From positions 2,170,001 to 2,234,000 of the forward strand of contig JABRWF010000003.1 of assembly GCA_018343915.1 (NCBI GenBank): a stretch of 64,000 nt of DNA, read 5' to 3'. Origin of the DNA: Agroathelia rolfsii (lineage: Eukaryota; Basidiomycota; Agaricomycetes; Amylocorticiales; Amylocorticiaceae). The number at the start of each line of letters is the position of its first letter. Positions within the stretch are counted from its first letter, which is position 1. The notes under the pieces were generated by a model. That model searched no databases, was not told the origin of the DNA, and saw nothing but the letters and a program-made list of their open reading frames with translations. The position numbers and the translations under genes are program-made. Of this stretch, positions 44,325 to 56,593 are shown one piece after another.

Positions 44325-47300
44325 TCAAGCAGGGCGAGGTGTTTCCAGGTTAGGTACAAATGTTGGCGACAACGCCTCTTGTGTGAAGGTATCGACGGGC
44401 TTGACTTCGTCATTGACGGGTGAATGACCGCCAGAGGACGCAGGGCCCAGGCTGAATGGAGAGAAAGCACCGCGCGAGAAAGTGGAGGAGCCAGTACCAC
44501 CAAAGACAGAGGAGTTAGTGGAACTGAAGTTGCTCGAGTTGCTAAATGACAGAGTCATGTTAGGGGGTGGGGAGACAAAGCGGGGTGGAGGAGACGCCAT
44601 GAAGCTGAAGCTTGGCCCCGACTCGTTGCGGTAGCCGCCACCCGGAAGTCCACGCTCATCAGAGATGGCTGAGAAGGCGTTGACGAAGCTGCTCTGCTGT
44701 TGCTGAAATGATGATCCATTGCCCCCGCTCGTAGGCGTACGAACACCTAGAGGATTCTTGCTATAGGATAGCCGGATACCGCCCTTGACGAGACCGCTAA
44801 GCGTATTCCCGTAGAGCTCGTTCATGGCCTTTGTAGCAAGCGCAACATCTTCGAACTAAAAACACCATCAAAATCGAGGATCGGAAAACATTGATAACGA
44901 ATTAATATACCTCGACGAAGCACATGGGGCTATTACCCTTTTGCTTGAAGCAGAGCTTGCGGTAGCCCGGGCGGCGTTGGAACAAGTCTCGGAGGGCATC
45001 TTCGAGATGACTGGGTGCTAGCCCGCCGGGAGGGGAAACGGGCAGATTGCCTACGTACAGCGTGTTAATCGGAGGGTTCTGGTCGACCGCTCCTCGACCC
45101 GCGCCAGAAGAGGAGGGCGAGGGTAGCTGTGGAGAACCAGCAGAAGAGTTTGCTTGGGAAGAGGACTCTTTTTCACTAACAGACGCAAGCGCTTTCTCTT
45201 CTTGCTGAACAGTAGCATCAGGATCATCACTCAGAGGCATGTGGAGACCATCTTGCGATCCGTCTGCCTTGCTAGACGTGGTTGAACGTGAGTCTGTGGT
45301 ATCAAAGCCATAGGTGTTGCCTGAAATTTCCTTGGACGCCGCGGCAAGAGCAAAGGATCCGCGATCCTGCAGTCCCGGAGGAAGCTGCCTAGGGAATGAG
45401 CTAGGAAGCACGAAAGACTGGGAATGAGAGAGCTCTTTGGCAGGGGGAGGGGACATGGAAGAAGTACGAGCACTGCCTAGCTGAAGATTGGACAACTTGC
45501 GACTGATACCGGTGGGCTCTGCCCAAATGTCAGATTCATCCGACAGGAAACCAGGATCGGTGGGACTGAGCAGCCCCGATTGATGAGGCACAGGCCTATT
45601 CGACCCAATGAGGTTGAACGGAAGAGTCGGACTAAGGATGCTGCTCGTTGGGGACCCGAGCTGACCGGTCGATGACTGGCGCGAGACACTAGATTGGAAG
45701 GCATCGAGAACACTCATACGTCTATTGCTATCACGGCCTGGCTCCTTGGTGCGCCAGGTAGCATCTTCGCGTTCCTGATCGAACCTAAGCTCTTCGCGAT
45801 CACGGTTGCCGGTACGCCATGACTCTATGTCTTGATGACGACGCCAAGGCCCCTCACGCTCCTGGTTCTGCCAAGAGAGTTGGCTTTCCTTCAGAGCCCA
45901 ATTAATCTCTTCGCGCTCTCTTGTTTGCCATGCGTCTTCAGCAGCACGCTCACGTGGCCCACGGCCCAGAGACAGTGGAACGTTGGATTCACGAGACATG
46001 ATGGGGTTACGAGGAACGGCAGTGGTAGCATTGTCACGTGTAGGAGGGCCGTTGCCTAAGATCATGCCATCACGACCCGAAACACCAGTAGCAAGCCCGG
46101 GGAGATTGTCACGAGGGCCAAGAGCAAGAGGATCACGAGTAGGAGGACCGAAGCCGATTACAGTATCTCGACGGGGCAGGCGCTCATCTTCGCGATCACG
46201 AACGCCGACATCTCGCCATCCGTTAGGTGCGGGACCATATCCTATAGGCTGCCGATCCTGCTGAGAGGCTTCCGTGTTATAATCAGCAGAGTTGTTCGGG
46301 CCCGTTGGTCCTACACCACGCTTCGTGTGCAAATTCTTTTTGGCCATTTCCGCCTTTAAGACAGCCCCTTTTTCGGCATCGATTCGACGACCTTGCAAGA
46401 CATCGCGAGCGTCGATGGCTTCGTTGCGACTACGGAACTTGGCGAACCCGATTATCTGACGACGCTGTTGTTGATCGGCACCCCATCCATCGCCCTGCAG
46501 GATGCTACCGTTGTTAAGCAAGGAAGGCCTGCCAGTATCAACAACGACACCGCCTTGGTTCACGGTGACAAGATTATAGGGATCATTGACGCCATTGGAG
46601 CCACCACCGCCGTATGACGAATAGAGCGTTCGACCACCATTAGAAAACGCAGAGATCCCGTTAGACATGGGGTTTGGCTCCTTGTTAGGAATCTTGAGGG
46701 TAGCGGCTTCGAATCCGGCGGAAAAAGTGAACATATTCTGGAATTCACGCTCCTAAAAATTGCATTAATTCCAAAGCCCCCTTTTTCAAGTGGATCCAAC
46801 ACGCTAACGTACCGACATATCGTCCGGGAAACCAACAACAAAGATCGTAGATATTTCTTCGCCTTGCTGCTGTGGCTCTGGCCTAGCAGGCGGGGCCGTA
46901 TTAGCGGGAAGATGCGGCCCGTAGGGAGTCTGGGAGATATGCATCTGTTGTTGCTGTTGCTGTTGCTGCTGCTGCTGCTGCGCCAGGCCGGGGAAGCCCG
47001 CAGCAAACCCAGGTGGCTTGCCTGCAAATGAGTCAGTTCCATTGAACGGAGGTGCTTGAGGGTGCCGTTGAGGGAGCTGCGGTTCCATGGGTCGTGGCCG
47101 CGCTGCGTACACGTCATGAGCAGGAGGGAATGATCCAGGCTGAGCAGAGACGACCGAATCGTTTCTCGGTCTCGAAGAGGGAGCGATTACGTTGGGATGC
47201 GCATTGAAGGAAGGAAATGATGAAGGAAGAGGCTGGGAAAAGGTATTAGGTTTATTGATATGATTCGATGACTTGGTAGGGTCAAAGTCAGGGAAAGACG

Positions 47301-47337
47301 GCGAAAACGGAGCCGCAGCAGAGTGTACCATGGCCAT
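44325..47337 (-). CDS. WHI3: Whi3/Mde7-like RNA-binding protein (two RRMs, poly-Gln)
   Basis: Relatives in yeasts bind mRNAs (CLN3 in S. cerevisiae) and tune cell-cycle entry, size and sporulation. The assigned start is ATG 47337 ([11 protein letters not shown]), but the frame stays open and coding-like upstream (HVHPPEGGEVFIDSSLLAIL), so an upstream exon is likely. The N-terminus is Pro/Ser-rich with a poly-Gln tract. RRM1 begins [20 protein letters not shown] across the intron at about 46803-46755. A Gly/Asn-rich insertion of about 80 residues precedes its second half, [21 protein letters not shown] long disordered linker rich in Arg/Asp/Glu follows. C-terminal RRM2 has [30 protein letters not shown], then an intron, and [30 protein letters not shown]. 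That RRM2 signature is typical of Whi3. A Ser/Phe/Gly-rich tail ends at 44325. Confidence 0.85.
46943..46981. repeat. CTG/TTG microsatellite encoding poly-Gln in the WHI3-like gene
   Basis: Thirteen or so CAG/CAA codons in a row on the minus strand, just after a Pro/Gly-rich segment. Poly-Gln in S. cerevisiae Whi3 drives condensate formation, so this tract may matter for function. Confidence 0.85.
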
Positions 47338-49034
47338 CGGATCGGATGAGGGTAATGTAAAGTTTGCGTTGGTGTTGTTGTGAAGGGTATTGTGGGGGTC
47401 CAGACTGGAGTCAGAGTCGCCTGGGGCGTCAAGGATGGCAAGGAGAGAGCTGTCGATGAAGACTTCACCGCCCTCGGGAGGGTGGACGTGAGGGAGTGTC
47501 GCAGTAGAAGCCAGGATGGGCAGATGAATAAGAGATATGTATGGGATTCAGAGAGGAGTGCAGTTCAGAGCATGAAACAAAACGAGAATAAGGATACGAG
47601 GAATGGGGAGGATGATTGTATGCAGACAGGGATGGACAGGGTGAGAGATGAGAGGAAGAGACCAATAAGAAGAAAGAGATGAGGAAGACGACGGCCGATA
47701 TCGATGTAGACGATGGGCAACGAGCGCTGGAGACCGTCGTTGACGATGAGCGGCTGGTGGCGGGATGTGGGAAAGGAAGCAAGTCGCGCCCGATATGTGA
47801 CCCGGAAACCCTGGGTGCCGGTTCAAACTCCGATTCGCAACCGCAGCGCACGGACCATCCCCCACGGCTCCCCCGCGCGCCACACGGCCGTCAACAAACA
47901 AGCGCGCACCCGCGCTGTCGAGCCCTATGCTGAAGGCGACGACGCGCCTTTACTAGCATATGTCGCATAGGGATGGGTGGGGTGGGCATCTATGGCAGTC
48001 TTGTATAAATTAGTCACCCAGTAGATGGTTGACTGAGCAGCAAGATATATAGCAACATTCCAGACAGTTGTCAGTCCCAGTGTACCCATGGTGGTGGGAA
48101 GAGATGTGAATGGAGAGAAACTGCTGCAATGGGGCTGCCACACGCAATGGGTGGCATGAGAGGTCTTGTCGCTGGCTACTGTCACTCCGTTAGGGCCGTG
48201 ATCTCATAAATAAATAAATAAAGAAGATAAAATAAAATAATCCTGCGGACATCCGGGCGGCTACTGACGCTCCTCGGCGCGATCGTTGACATCCAGCGCC
48301 GAGCGCCATTGCTCCTGCCGGTGCTTGTCCTCCCCTGGGGGCAAATGGGTTTCCGTGGGTAATTACGGTGTATCTGCGGGTTATTGTTGGCTGGCAGACA
48401 GGATCTGATCCTGTGGAGAATAGTCACTGTGGTCAGGTAAGAGGTTGATGAGACCTAGGTTCAGCGGCTGGCAAAGCTGGCTAAACTATCTGCGTAAATA
48501 GATAAATAGATGTCATCCATTTAATCGATTCCTTGAGTGTCACAGCTCGTCGATCATATATCATATCATAGTACACCTTTATTACATCATAGTCCAACAC
48601 TTCATTACAGCTCATTGGGATTGAAAATAGCCTTCTGGTGTGGTGTACACACCTACAGTTGTCGGAGTACTCTGAATCGGAGGATTTTACTGATACTGCG
48701 CAGTATCCATGCCACGAAATGAAAAACTCAGGATCGGCTAGATTACCTAGGCACAACTTATTGACGTATTTTTAATCCTCCGTGGCTGAAGCCGTCTTGG
48801 GTCGGGGATTGAGATAGCTAAGCAGGTCACGGAAATTAGCCAATTGGCAATTGCATATGTTGACACCGCATGCTTTATCTACTGTTTGGATCTGGTCTTG
48901 TGATAAATTCCAATGAGAAGACACAGTTGTCTTACCACCGGAACCATTTTCCGATCGCTGTCCGTCGACAAAATACACACAAGTCTTTCTCTACATTTTG
49001 CTTTCCCTGCAGCATTACTTGACCTCTCTCCCCC
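47338..49034. other. Upstream region of WHI3-like and OFD1-like genes
   Basis: The first 200 bp continue the WHI3-like frame and probably belong to its 5' coding part. The GC-rich stretch at 47.7-47.95 kb may hold its 5' exon or UTR. From 48.0 kb no gene is recognised; AT-rich stretches occur near 48210-48240. Confidence 0.5.
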
Positions 49035-51358
49035 ATGGGTGTACCTAAAGGATCCCAGTCACGATCTCTATCATCAGAGGCATCTTCTCAACCTAAAAAG
49101 CGCAGAAAAAGCTCGCACAAAAAAGATAATGAAAACCAAGATACATCGTCATCTGCTCATCCCGTCTTCGTCGACGGTATACTCGACAAGGATGCCATAG
49201 ACAGACTGCACAAGGTGTACGCCATAATATCACGTTATCTTTTATAGTGATCACAGAGGACCTACCTATTATTGCGATCGTCATCAGGTACACAAACAGT
49301 GCTCAAAAGCCCTGGAAACATGCCGTCCTCGACACCCTCGTCCGTGACGATCTACTCTGCAAAGTCCGAGATGAATGCATGGACCAACTTGCATTTACAG
49401 AGAAAGAAACGGACATCTACAAGGTACCTGCTATCATTACTTGAAAATGGTCTCATAGTATAATTCTTCCCATCTACGCAGGTCAATCAAACAGGCGATC
49501 TCGCCTCCCTCTCCTTCCTCTCTTCAGACCAACTCGCCCTGCTCCCCTCCTTACTCCACCTACGTGACGCTCTATACTCCCCAGACTTTCTCTCCTTTCT
49601 GCGTGGGGTCACCGGCTGTGGCCCACTCTCCAGCACTAAACGCGACATGAGTGTCAACTCATACACCAAAAACTGTCACCTCCTCAACCATGACGACGTC
49701 ATCGGCACACGTCGCGTCTCCTGGATTCTCTACATGCCCATCTCTGGTGTTGAATCCTCCCCTGAGGATGGTGCGACCACTCGCGCGTGCGGATGGCAAA
49801 AAGAATGGGGCGGTGCGCTGGAACTTTACCCTGTCAAGACCGCCGACGGCTCCTCAGGCGGCGAAGGCGAACCGGAATGTATACCGGAAAAGATCATCCC
49901 GCCCAGCTGGGGCCAGTACGTCTTCTTTGAAGTACAACCGGGGAGAAGCTTCCATTCGGTGGAGGAAGTTGTTGTTGGGGACATGTCCCAGGGCGACGCT
50001 CGGGCAAGGTTGAGTATCAGTGGGTGGTTCCATGCCGCGCAGGAGGGAGAAGAAGGGTATGTGGCCGATGAAAGTGAAAAATTCAAGAGTTCATTAGAGC
50101 AGCTGGTTTGTGGTCGTCGACACATTTTACGTCCTCGCTTATTTTTCTCATTCTTGACCGACTTCTTTTACTTACCAGTCATCAGCATCATCCTCTACTT
50201 CACTCACGCCTTATCCATCTCCTTATGTCCCGCCTTCACCAACAAAAGCCTCCCTGAGTGCAGGAGACATATCCTTCCTCTCTAAATACCTCAACCCGTT
50301 CTATCTTCAACCTAAGACGATCAAAGCCCTCGCGGAGCGTTTCACTGAAGAATCGTCCATCGAAGCGCATTCGTTCCTATCAGACACCATTGCCCAACGC
50401 CTGCGCACAGGCTTGAAAAACCTCGATGCTGCACATGGCCTGTCATCAACCGGACGTGAAGGTAACACAATACCCCCACACGACGCCGGCGTACGCGATG
50501 ACGACTCTTCCTCTTCCTCGCAAAGATGGACCATCAAGGGCCCTCCGCACAAATGGCGGTACTGTACCCTCAGCACCTCCGACTCTTCCTCTGCACCAGA
50601 TATGATAGCCCCCGAACTCGATCCCGACCCGGAAAGCGCAGCCGAAGACACCCTACGAGAACTGCAAGACGACTTGTTCGTCTCGAAGGCGTTCCGCACG
50701 TGGCTGACGTGCGTGGCGTCGCTCGTGCCGCTTAGCTACGCCGTTGAGGCGAGACGGTTCCGGCCCGGACTGGATTATACGCTCGCGACGAGTTGTGAGG
50801 ATGAGTTTCGGCTGGATGCGGTGTTGGGGCTCACGCCCGAGGTTGAGGATGGTAATGACAGTGCAAAGGGGAAGAAGGAGGGAAGGGAGAGTGAAGATGA
50901 GGAAGATCAGGCGGTAGAGGGATGGGAGGCTGGTGAATGGGGCGGTTGGGAGGTAAGCTGCTCTTATTCTTGGGATTGGATTACCCATGTAACATTTGTT
51001 TGGCAAGTGCTACATGGCTCCCCATGAAGGAGAAGACGATCCGGCCGTCTATCGCACTTCTTACGCCAACAAAAAACAACAACAGCAGCAGCAGCAGCAG
51101 AAGTCAGACAACAGTAGCAAGGCAGAGGAGAAACCAGATGCGGATGGTGATGTCGACATGGACGGAGAGGACGAGGCCGAAGTTAACGAGGAAGATGACG
51201 ATGACGAAGGAACACTACTCACATCCCAGCCCGGCTTCAATCGCCTTCTGCTTGTACTGAGGGATCCCAAGGTGATGCGATTCGTCAAGTACGTCTCTGC
51301 TGCCGCTCCGAGCTCGAGATGGGATGTATGCGGCGAATTCCAAGTTGATAAGCAATAA
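49035..51358 (+). CDS. OFD1: Ofd1/Tpa1-type prolyl 3,4-dihydroxylase (2-oxoglutarate/Fe(II) oxygenase)
   Basis: The family hydroxylates a proline of ribosomal protein uS12 and, in S. pombe, controls SREBP turnover in response to oxygen. The ATG at 49035 (MGVPKGSQSRSLSSEASSQP) is followed by KRRKSSHKK, a likely nuclear signal. Then DGILDKDAIDRLHKVYTNSA and KPWKHAVLDTLV span intron 1. The double-stranded beta-helix has SYTKNCHLLNHDDVIGTRRV (H-x-D iron ligands), ILYMPISG, a second iron His in GRSFHSVEEVV and the oxoglutarate Arg in ARLSISGWFH. The second, non-catalytic helix domain follows (LSKYLNPFYLQPKTIKALAE, GPPHKWRYC, LSYAVEARRFRPGLDYTLA). An acidic, Gln-rich loop (51.07-51.2 kb) precedes CGEFQVDKQ and the stop at 51358. 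All ligands present. Confidence 0.92.
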
Positions 51359-51976
51359 GCCTACCAGGCCGAGTCGGTACGAGGACTTGCTTGTCAGCAC
51401 GAAAAAAAAAGTAGTTTTTTGTTTTGGCCGAATCCGTCTCCCCAAACCAAAAACCATGTACCTGTACATCACTATGTACTACCAATTTAAAACTCGTTTA
51501 CAGGTAAAGGAATGTCTGATATGGTCTGCCATCAGTAATGATTTGACACGGTACTGTTGAGTGGCTGGCACTGTGGCTGAGCGTAGATGTTGCTATCTCG
51601 CAAGTCTGCCACTGTGGCTCTTCAAGTTGGTCCAACTTAACTTGATTCTCAAGGACGTCCAGAGTCTTACTCGCTACTAATTTCACTCCTGTGCATCGTA
51701 ATATGAGTTGACCTTTATGTGATCTGTCTACTACCTGCGCTGCAGCCTAATGGGGTACCTGACAGCAAATTGGTAAGGAAGCTGGCAAGATTTGAGTATG
51801 ATGACGCTCGTCAGCCTCATCCCAATCCCCTGACCTACAACGGCGGCTGGCACAAGTTATGGTACATATACTCTACTCAGATTTTGAGATTTCTCTCGTT
51901 CATACCCCCCACTTCATATGTCAAGCTCTTGTCTTTGCGTTCCTTCACGAGTCTTAAAAAACATACGTTGCTCGGC
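51359..51976. other. Intergenic region
   Basis: Contains sequence resembling the promoter side of the repeat-borne membrane-protein family (for example the ggctggcaaga motif near 51780). No gene seen. Confidence 0.5.
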
Positions 51977-52586
51977 CTGAACTCTATTGTTGTCTCCGAT
52001 CAATCAGCAAGGTACTCTCTAGACTACACTGCTCCACGTCATATTTTTTTGGTGAGTGAAACATGCATGCATACCAAAACCAAGGCGCCTTTTGACGTCG
52101 TTTCTGGTCATGTTGAATGTCAAAGCCAACGCCAAGTTCTACGCACTCATCATCCTTGCCCATTGCCTATATCCTCTTCGCATTTACCATCGCTTTCTCA
52201 TGGACCGTGCACGCACTCTCGGCCTCTTTCTCTCTTCATTCCTCTTTGGTCGCTCTGTTACTCCTGCCACCGGAGGTCTCGTCAGCAGCGACACATTTGT
52301 ATGGGACATGCGCCCATCGCCATCGATGACCATACCAGGTCCTCGCAAGATGATTGAGCCTCAGTTCGTCTACGTGCCTTATATAAGGGTTATGACACCC
52401 AAGGGCGAGATCGAAGAAGAGCATGGGAGATGGTATCATGATGTGATCAGCCCGTCGGAGGCAGAGCAATTGGGGCTCGAGAAGATGGACTGCGAGCAGG
52501 CGAAGAAGGCAATATATGCGTTCTCCGACGAGCAGAAGGTAGGCTGGGAGGATGATAACGAAAAGAAGCGGTGGGTGATGACATGA
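51977..52586 (+). pseudogene. Fourth copy of the inverted-repeat membrane-protein gene, truncated and decayed
   Basis: Aligned to copy 2, the start codon is CTG (51977-51979). The exon-1 end and GTGAGT donor are still visible near 52050, but the intron's AG acceptor is lost (GAATGTCAAAG in place of CTAGTCAAAC). The membrane segment survives partly as KFYALIILA and then shifts frame. About 130 residues of the middle are deleted. The C-terminal part is well kept in one open frame from about 52200: RTLGLFLSSFLFGRS, SSDTFVWDMRPSPSMTIPGP, FVYVPYIRVMTPKGEIEE, GRWYHDVISPSEAEQLGLEK. An ATG at 52056 would allow a 176-residue product, so a shortened functional gene cannot be excluded. Confidence 0.65.
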
Positions 52587-54909
52587 TTTGAATCGCGCCC
52601 CGTGATCGGCTGCGTACATTGATTTCGCAGTTGCCATTGAGGTTGTCCTTCAGAGCTTCTTCTACATCTACAAGTTTACATTTTCCTCATACATTTTCTA
52701 TTTATTTCATGCCTAGCCCCTTGGGCTGTATATTACCATCTGTTATTGATTTCATCTTTCTGCATCTACAACGTATCTCTTGTCAGCCGTAACCATTTGA
52801 ACTTGTCTAGTCGAAGGTGAACAGTGAACGGCTCGTCGTCTATTACAAGTTGGGCTCATTAGGTTTGGGTCCGACTCGGATTGACACATCCAAGCGCAGC
52901 CCCGGCAATCTCTCAATATGTAGAGGTCTTTCTGCTGTTTGCCTTTGGGATGCCTTCGTATAGTGATATTGAGGTAACGGGACACTACCGACCTGATATC
53001 AGTATATCAGTCGCAATCAAATCGGCATTTAATTTGTCAAAACAAAACAAAACAAAAAAAAAATGAGGCGTAAACTACGATATGGAGATAAACTAAAATT
53101 ATATTTAGGCATTCGTACAAACGACGAGCTAGGCTTGGTAACTCAAAGTATAGTTGAATAGGTCAATGCTACGTGCACGAGTTGTTCGAGAGTGTCTGAG
53201 GTCGCGGAAGCACGTCTGATAAGTACTGGCACAAGTTGCACAACGGCCCAGGCTTCTCACATTTTCAGCTTCAACACACGTTATAGTACAGTATATTATT
53301 ACTTCCTTTGCACTGTAATAAATACCGGTTAGAAGTCTGCCTTCTTATACTGTTTGTACCGCCTTCTGTATTTTCGCATTTCTTCTTCAGCCTTTCAGTA
53401 ATATACATATATGTGCGGGAACTTAGCTCTTCTGGTTAGCAACGCTAATCTTTGACACAAGCATTTTGGCAGGTACTATCTGGAATTATCTAACGCATAC
53501 ACTGAGCTTGACGTATCGGTTAGTCTGCTCGTCATATTTAACGACCCAACTCCACCTCTCTTAAACTTCCTGTAACCAATGTGTCTAAGCCCTTTACTAT
53601 CATCCCCTCTTCACTACGCCTCTACACCTGTAACTTGATGAGAGGGCATATACATGATAGGCCTGTCATGTTCTCTCTTGTTAAAGCCGTTACAGCTAAA
53701 TGTGCTGATTACTCCAAAGAGGAGGTTACTCCAGTTAATTTTATCTTTATCTCTTCGGCCTATTGCACTGGGGGCTATATGCGCCACATTAATCCTCAGT
53801 TCGGCGCTGAAAAAGATGTCAAACAACATTTGTAGGGGTGCCTGGTCAGGTTACCAAAGGTTTCATCAGTCGTTCCAAGTATTGAACCAAATGCGAAGCT
53901 GAGGTGATCTTAATTCGTTTAGAACGCCATCCAAAAACAAAATACGCTTCCATCCGCCCTGGATTCATGCTTTGTTCTCAAGATTCTTTGAAATCTTCTC
54001 TCACTGACAATTTTGGTATTATAGACAACGACATGAACGCGGAGGCTCAAGAAACGCTCCTCAAGTCGTCAGAAACCATCATGATACTTGTGGATAAGGA
54101 AATAACTTAACAACGATCTATGCTCCCTACTTTAGAATAACAATACCCAATGACGAAGCGATAGAGTATCATGATATGATTCATCTGAGAGACCTAACCA
54201 CCTTATAAATGTCACGGACATCTTTGTCTACTTGCTGTGATTTCGATTTTGACCGAATGTCACACAACAACGATCCCACGGAAACATCTGCCACGTTTTC
54301 TTACGTCCTATAGCCTTAAACATGGCCTGTGCTCTTCAACTGGTCCGTGCGCGCCAAGCGACGGTATATAATCCTTAGCGCCGACACTCTTGAATCCTTA
54401 CCACTCTGGCCTTTTGGCTTAGATCAAGTGTAGTATCTGTTCTTAATAGTTTAACCACTATTACGAGGGCACCGCCCTCTAATCTGGTTATCTTATTTTT
54501 GCCGCCCTTGTTCCTTGAGCTCTGCTTGCATCTCTTGGGCGAGATGACCTTGCCACTGCAGTATCGGCTTGTGTCGTCGGGGGATCACTTTTTAAGTGAT
54601 CTTTTTCTTTGGGGCTTTCTTCTCTTATTTCCTCTGCAGGTTTTGTTTCCAAGCCTCACAAAATGTGGGGATGGAGAACATGCAGATGATCTAGGGACTT
54701 GGTTTTTACTCTATGGATATGATTGTTAGTATTTCTGAATGCAAATATAATTGATATGTAATACATTTTTGCTAATGTGTAAGGATTGCCTAAAGTAAGA
54801 CGGAGTTTCAATACAAACTGTTAAGTGCTTGGTTGGTAATGGGATGTTTTGATAGTTAAGGCAATTGAGGTTTAGATATATACAAGTATATAGGCAGCTA
54901 TAAATACAA
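52587..54909. other. Gene-poor region
   Basis: About 2.3 kb without a convincing gene. Contains an A-rich CAAAA run near 53040-53065, an imperfect palindrome near 54582-54602 (GATCACTTTTTAAGTGATC) and two short frames at 53.6-54.1 kb that look like remnants at best. Confidence 0.5.
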
Positions 54910-56593
54910 CTAATCAAATGTAATCTTTTTACCCTGGCTGGGTATAATAGCAGCAGATTCACGCTTGGCCAGGGCAAGTGCAGCACCAGGTTTTGAGCGC
55001 GGTTTGTATTCCCTGCCCTTACCTAGAGGACGAGCAGGGACCTCGCGCTTAGTTGCATGGTCAGGACGATCGAATTTCTTGCGCTCCGTCTTCTCCACCC
55101 TGTGTTCATCCTGCTGCTGTTCCCGGCCTTCGGGTTTCTTCTCTGGCGAAGAAAGAGACTGGGTTTTCTCGCTAGGTTGCTGCTGTCTTGAGGTTTTTGC
55201 GCCATCAGGGGGCCTGGGACCACCCCCTCTTCGCACGGCGTCGGGGGACGCATACTCTACCACAAGTTTGCGCCCATCCAGGTGATGGTTTGCGGGGTTA
55301 ACAAGTACGGCAGTTGCGTGTTCGGTGTTTGTAAAGTCAACAAAAGCCCATCTTGAAAAAAAAAAAGATTGAGAAGGTGTCAATTCTCGAAAGTCGTGAA
55401 AGCACGCACCCTTTACAGTTACCACTATCTTCGAACGTTCCCAAACGGATCTTCCGTATCCATTTATCTTTCGAATCGTCTGTCTTTGCTTCACTATCGG
55501 CATGCTTTATATCTTCAGTACCATCAGCCTTTTTGGGTTTTTTACGATGCGCCTCCAACATTTCCCGTATGCTTTTCTCAGTAGCTTCAAATCCCAGGTT
55601 GCCCAAGAAGAGCGTGGGGCCGGGCGGTTGTTTTTGAACTTTGAGAATCTTTTGTGCAGTTTTCGATAGACCGGGAGTCTTTGTCACCGTCGCTGTCGTG
55701 GATTCTCCAGGTACTATTGGCGGTGCAGGTCGGCCAGCAAAGTCGTTTCCTGGTTGCGACTCACTGTGTCAGAGACGAGGCGGCGAGATGTGAGCTGAAT
55801 AAGGTCCCTTACCGTCCTTGATTAGTAGACGACGTCCGATAAGCGGCTTTTCGCTGTATGAAATGGCTTTAGCCTTAGCCTCGGCAGATGCAAAGTCAAC
55901 GTATGCGAATCTATAGAGGAAATAAGGAAAGATTAGTTTGTATCATGCAACATAAGCAAAAACGCACCCTTTGATTTCTGTTTTTGACCCGGTTCTCATG
56001 GGCATATTTATGCGCGTAATCTCTCCAACATCGGCAAAAAATTCGCGCAGGTTCTGGGCCGTCGTCTTGAAGGATAGATTGCCAACCCATACACTCAGCC
56101 CTTTGTTCATAATCGGCTTCTCACTGTCTTGTGAGATCTTGCCTGCTTTTGACTTTTTTGAGTCGGCTTTTTGTTCGTCCTTGGTTTTCGTTGTAGCAGA
56201 GGAAGAGGGTTTTGCAGCTTCTTCATGCTTGGCTTTCTTTTTCTGTCGTCTTCGTTCGGCATGAGAGAGGACAGGCGTATCTTCCTCTTCACCCTTATTA
56301 GCTTCCTCATGTTCGTCTACAACCATAGATGCGCTCGCAGGGTCATCATCATCATCATCCGATTCACTATCACTGTCCGAGTCGTCATGTCGAGTGCGCT
56401 TTCGTTTGGATCCAGGGGCCACGCTCTTGGGTGGTGGTGACGAAGGTCCAGGAGATGACGAAGATGAAGCAGCAGAGCTTTCAGAGTCAGAGTCAGAGAT
56501 AGACGCAGAGCGGCTCATGTCTGCTAAGTCCAGTCTAGGGTTGGCGTCACTATTTGATGAGTTTTTGGAAAAAATCGTTGGATCGTTGGTCAT
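54910..56593 (-). CDS. NOP13: Nop13-like nucleolar RNA-binding protein (two RRMs)
   Basis: Relatives bind pre-rRNA in the nucleolus and associate with 90S/pre-60S particles. The ATG at 56593 opens MTNDPTIFSKNSSNSD; an upstream frame to 56740 exists but looks non-coding. The N-terminal 150 residues are Ser/Asp/Glu-rich with KRKRTRHDD, a nuclear signal type. RRM1: LSVWVGNLSFKTTAQNLREF, IKG then FAYVDFASAEAKAKA across an intron, and EKPLIGRRLLIKDG. RRM2: GPTLFLGNLGFEATEKSIRE with an unusual Lys-rich insertion (HRKKPKKADGTEDIKH), KWIRKIRLGTFEDSGNCKG, then WAFVDFTNTEHATAVLV and LDGRKLVVEYASPDAVRRGG. The C-terminal tail is basic and Gln/Glu-rich and ends KKITFD at 54910. Three to four short introns. 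Confidence 0.85.

Noticed and set aside
47775..47850. tRNA-like B-box (ggttcaaactcc)
   Set aside because: No matching A-box or acceptor-stem pairing at the right distance, and the segment lies in the probable 5' part of the WHI3-like gene.
54582..54602. Palindrome resembling a hairpin terminator
   Set aside because: This is a eukaryotic Pol II context. A single short palindrome in non-coding DNA has no assignable role.
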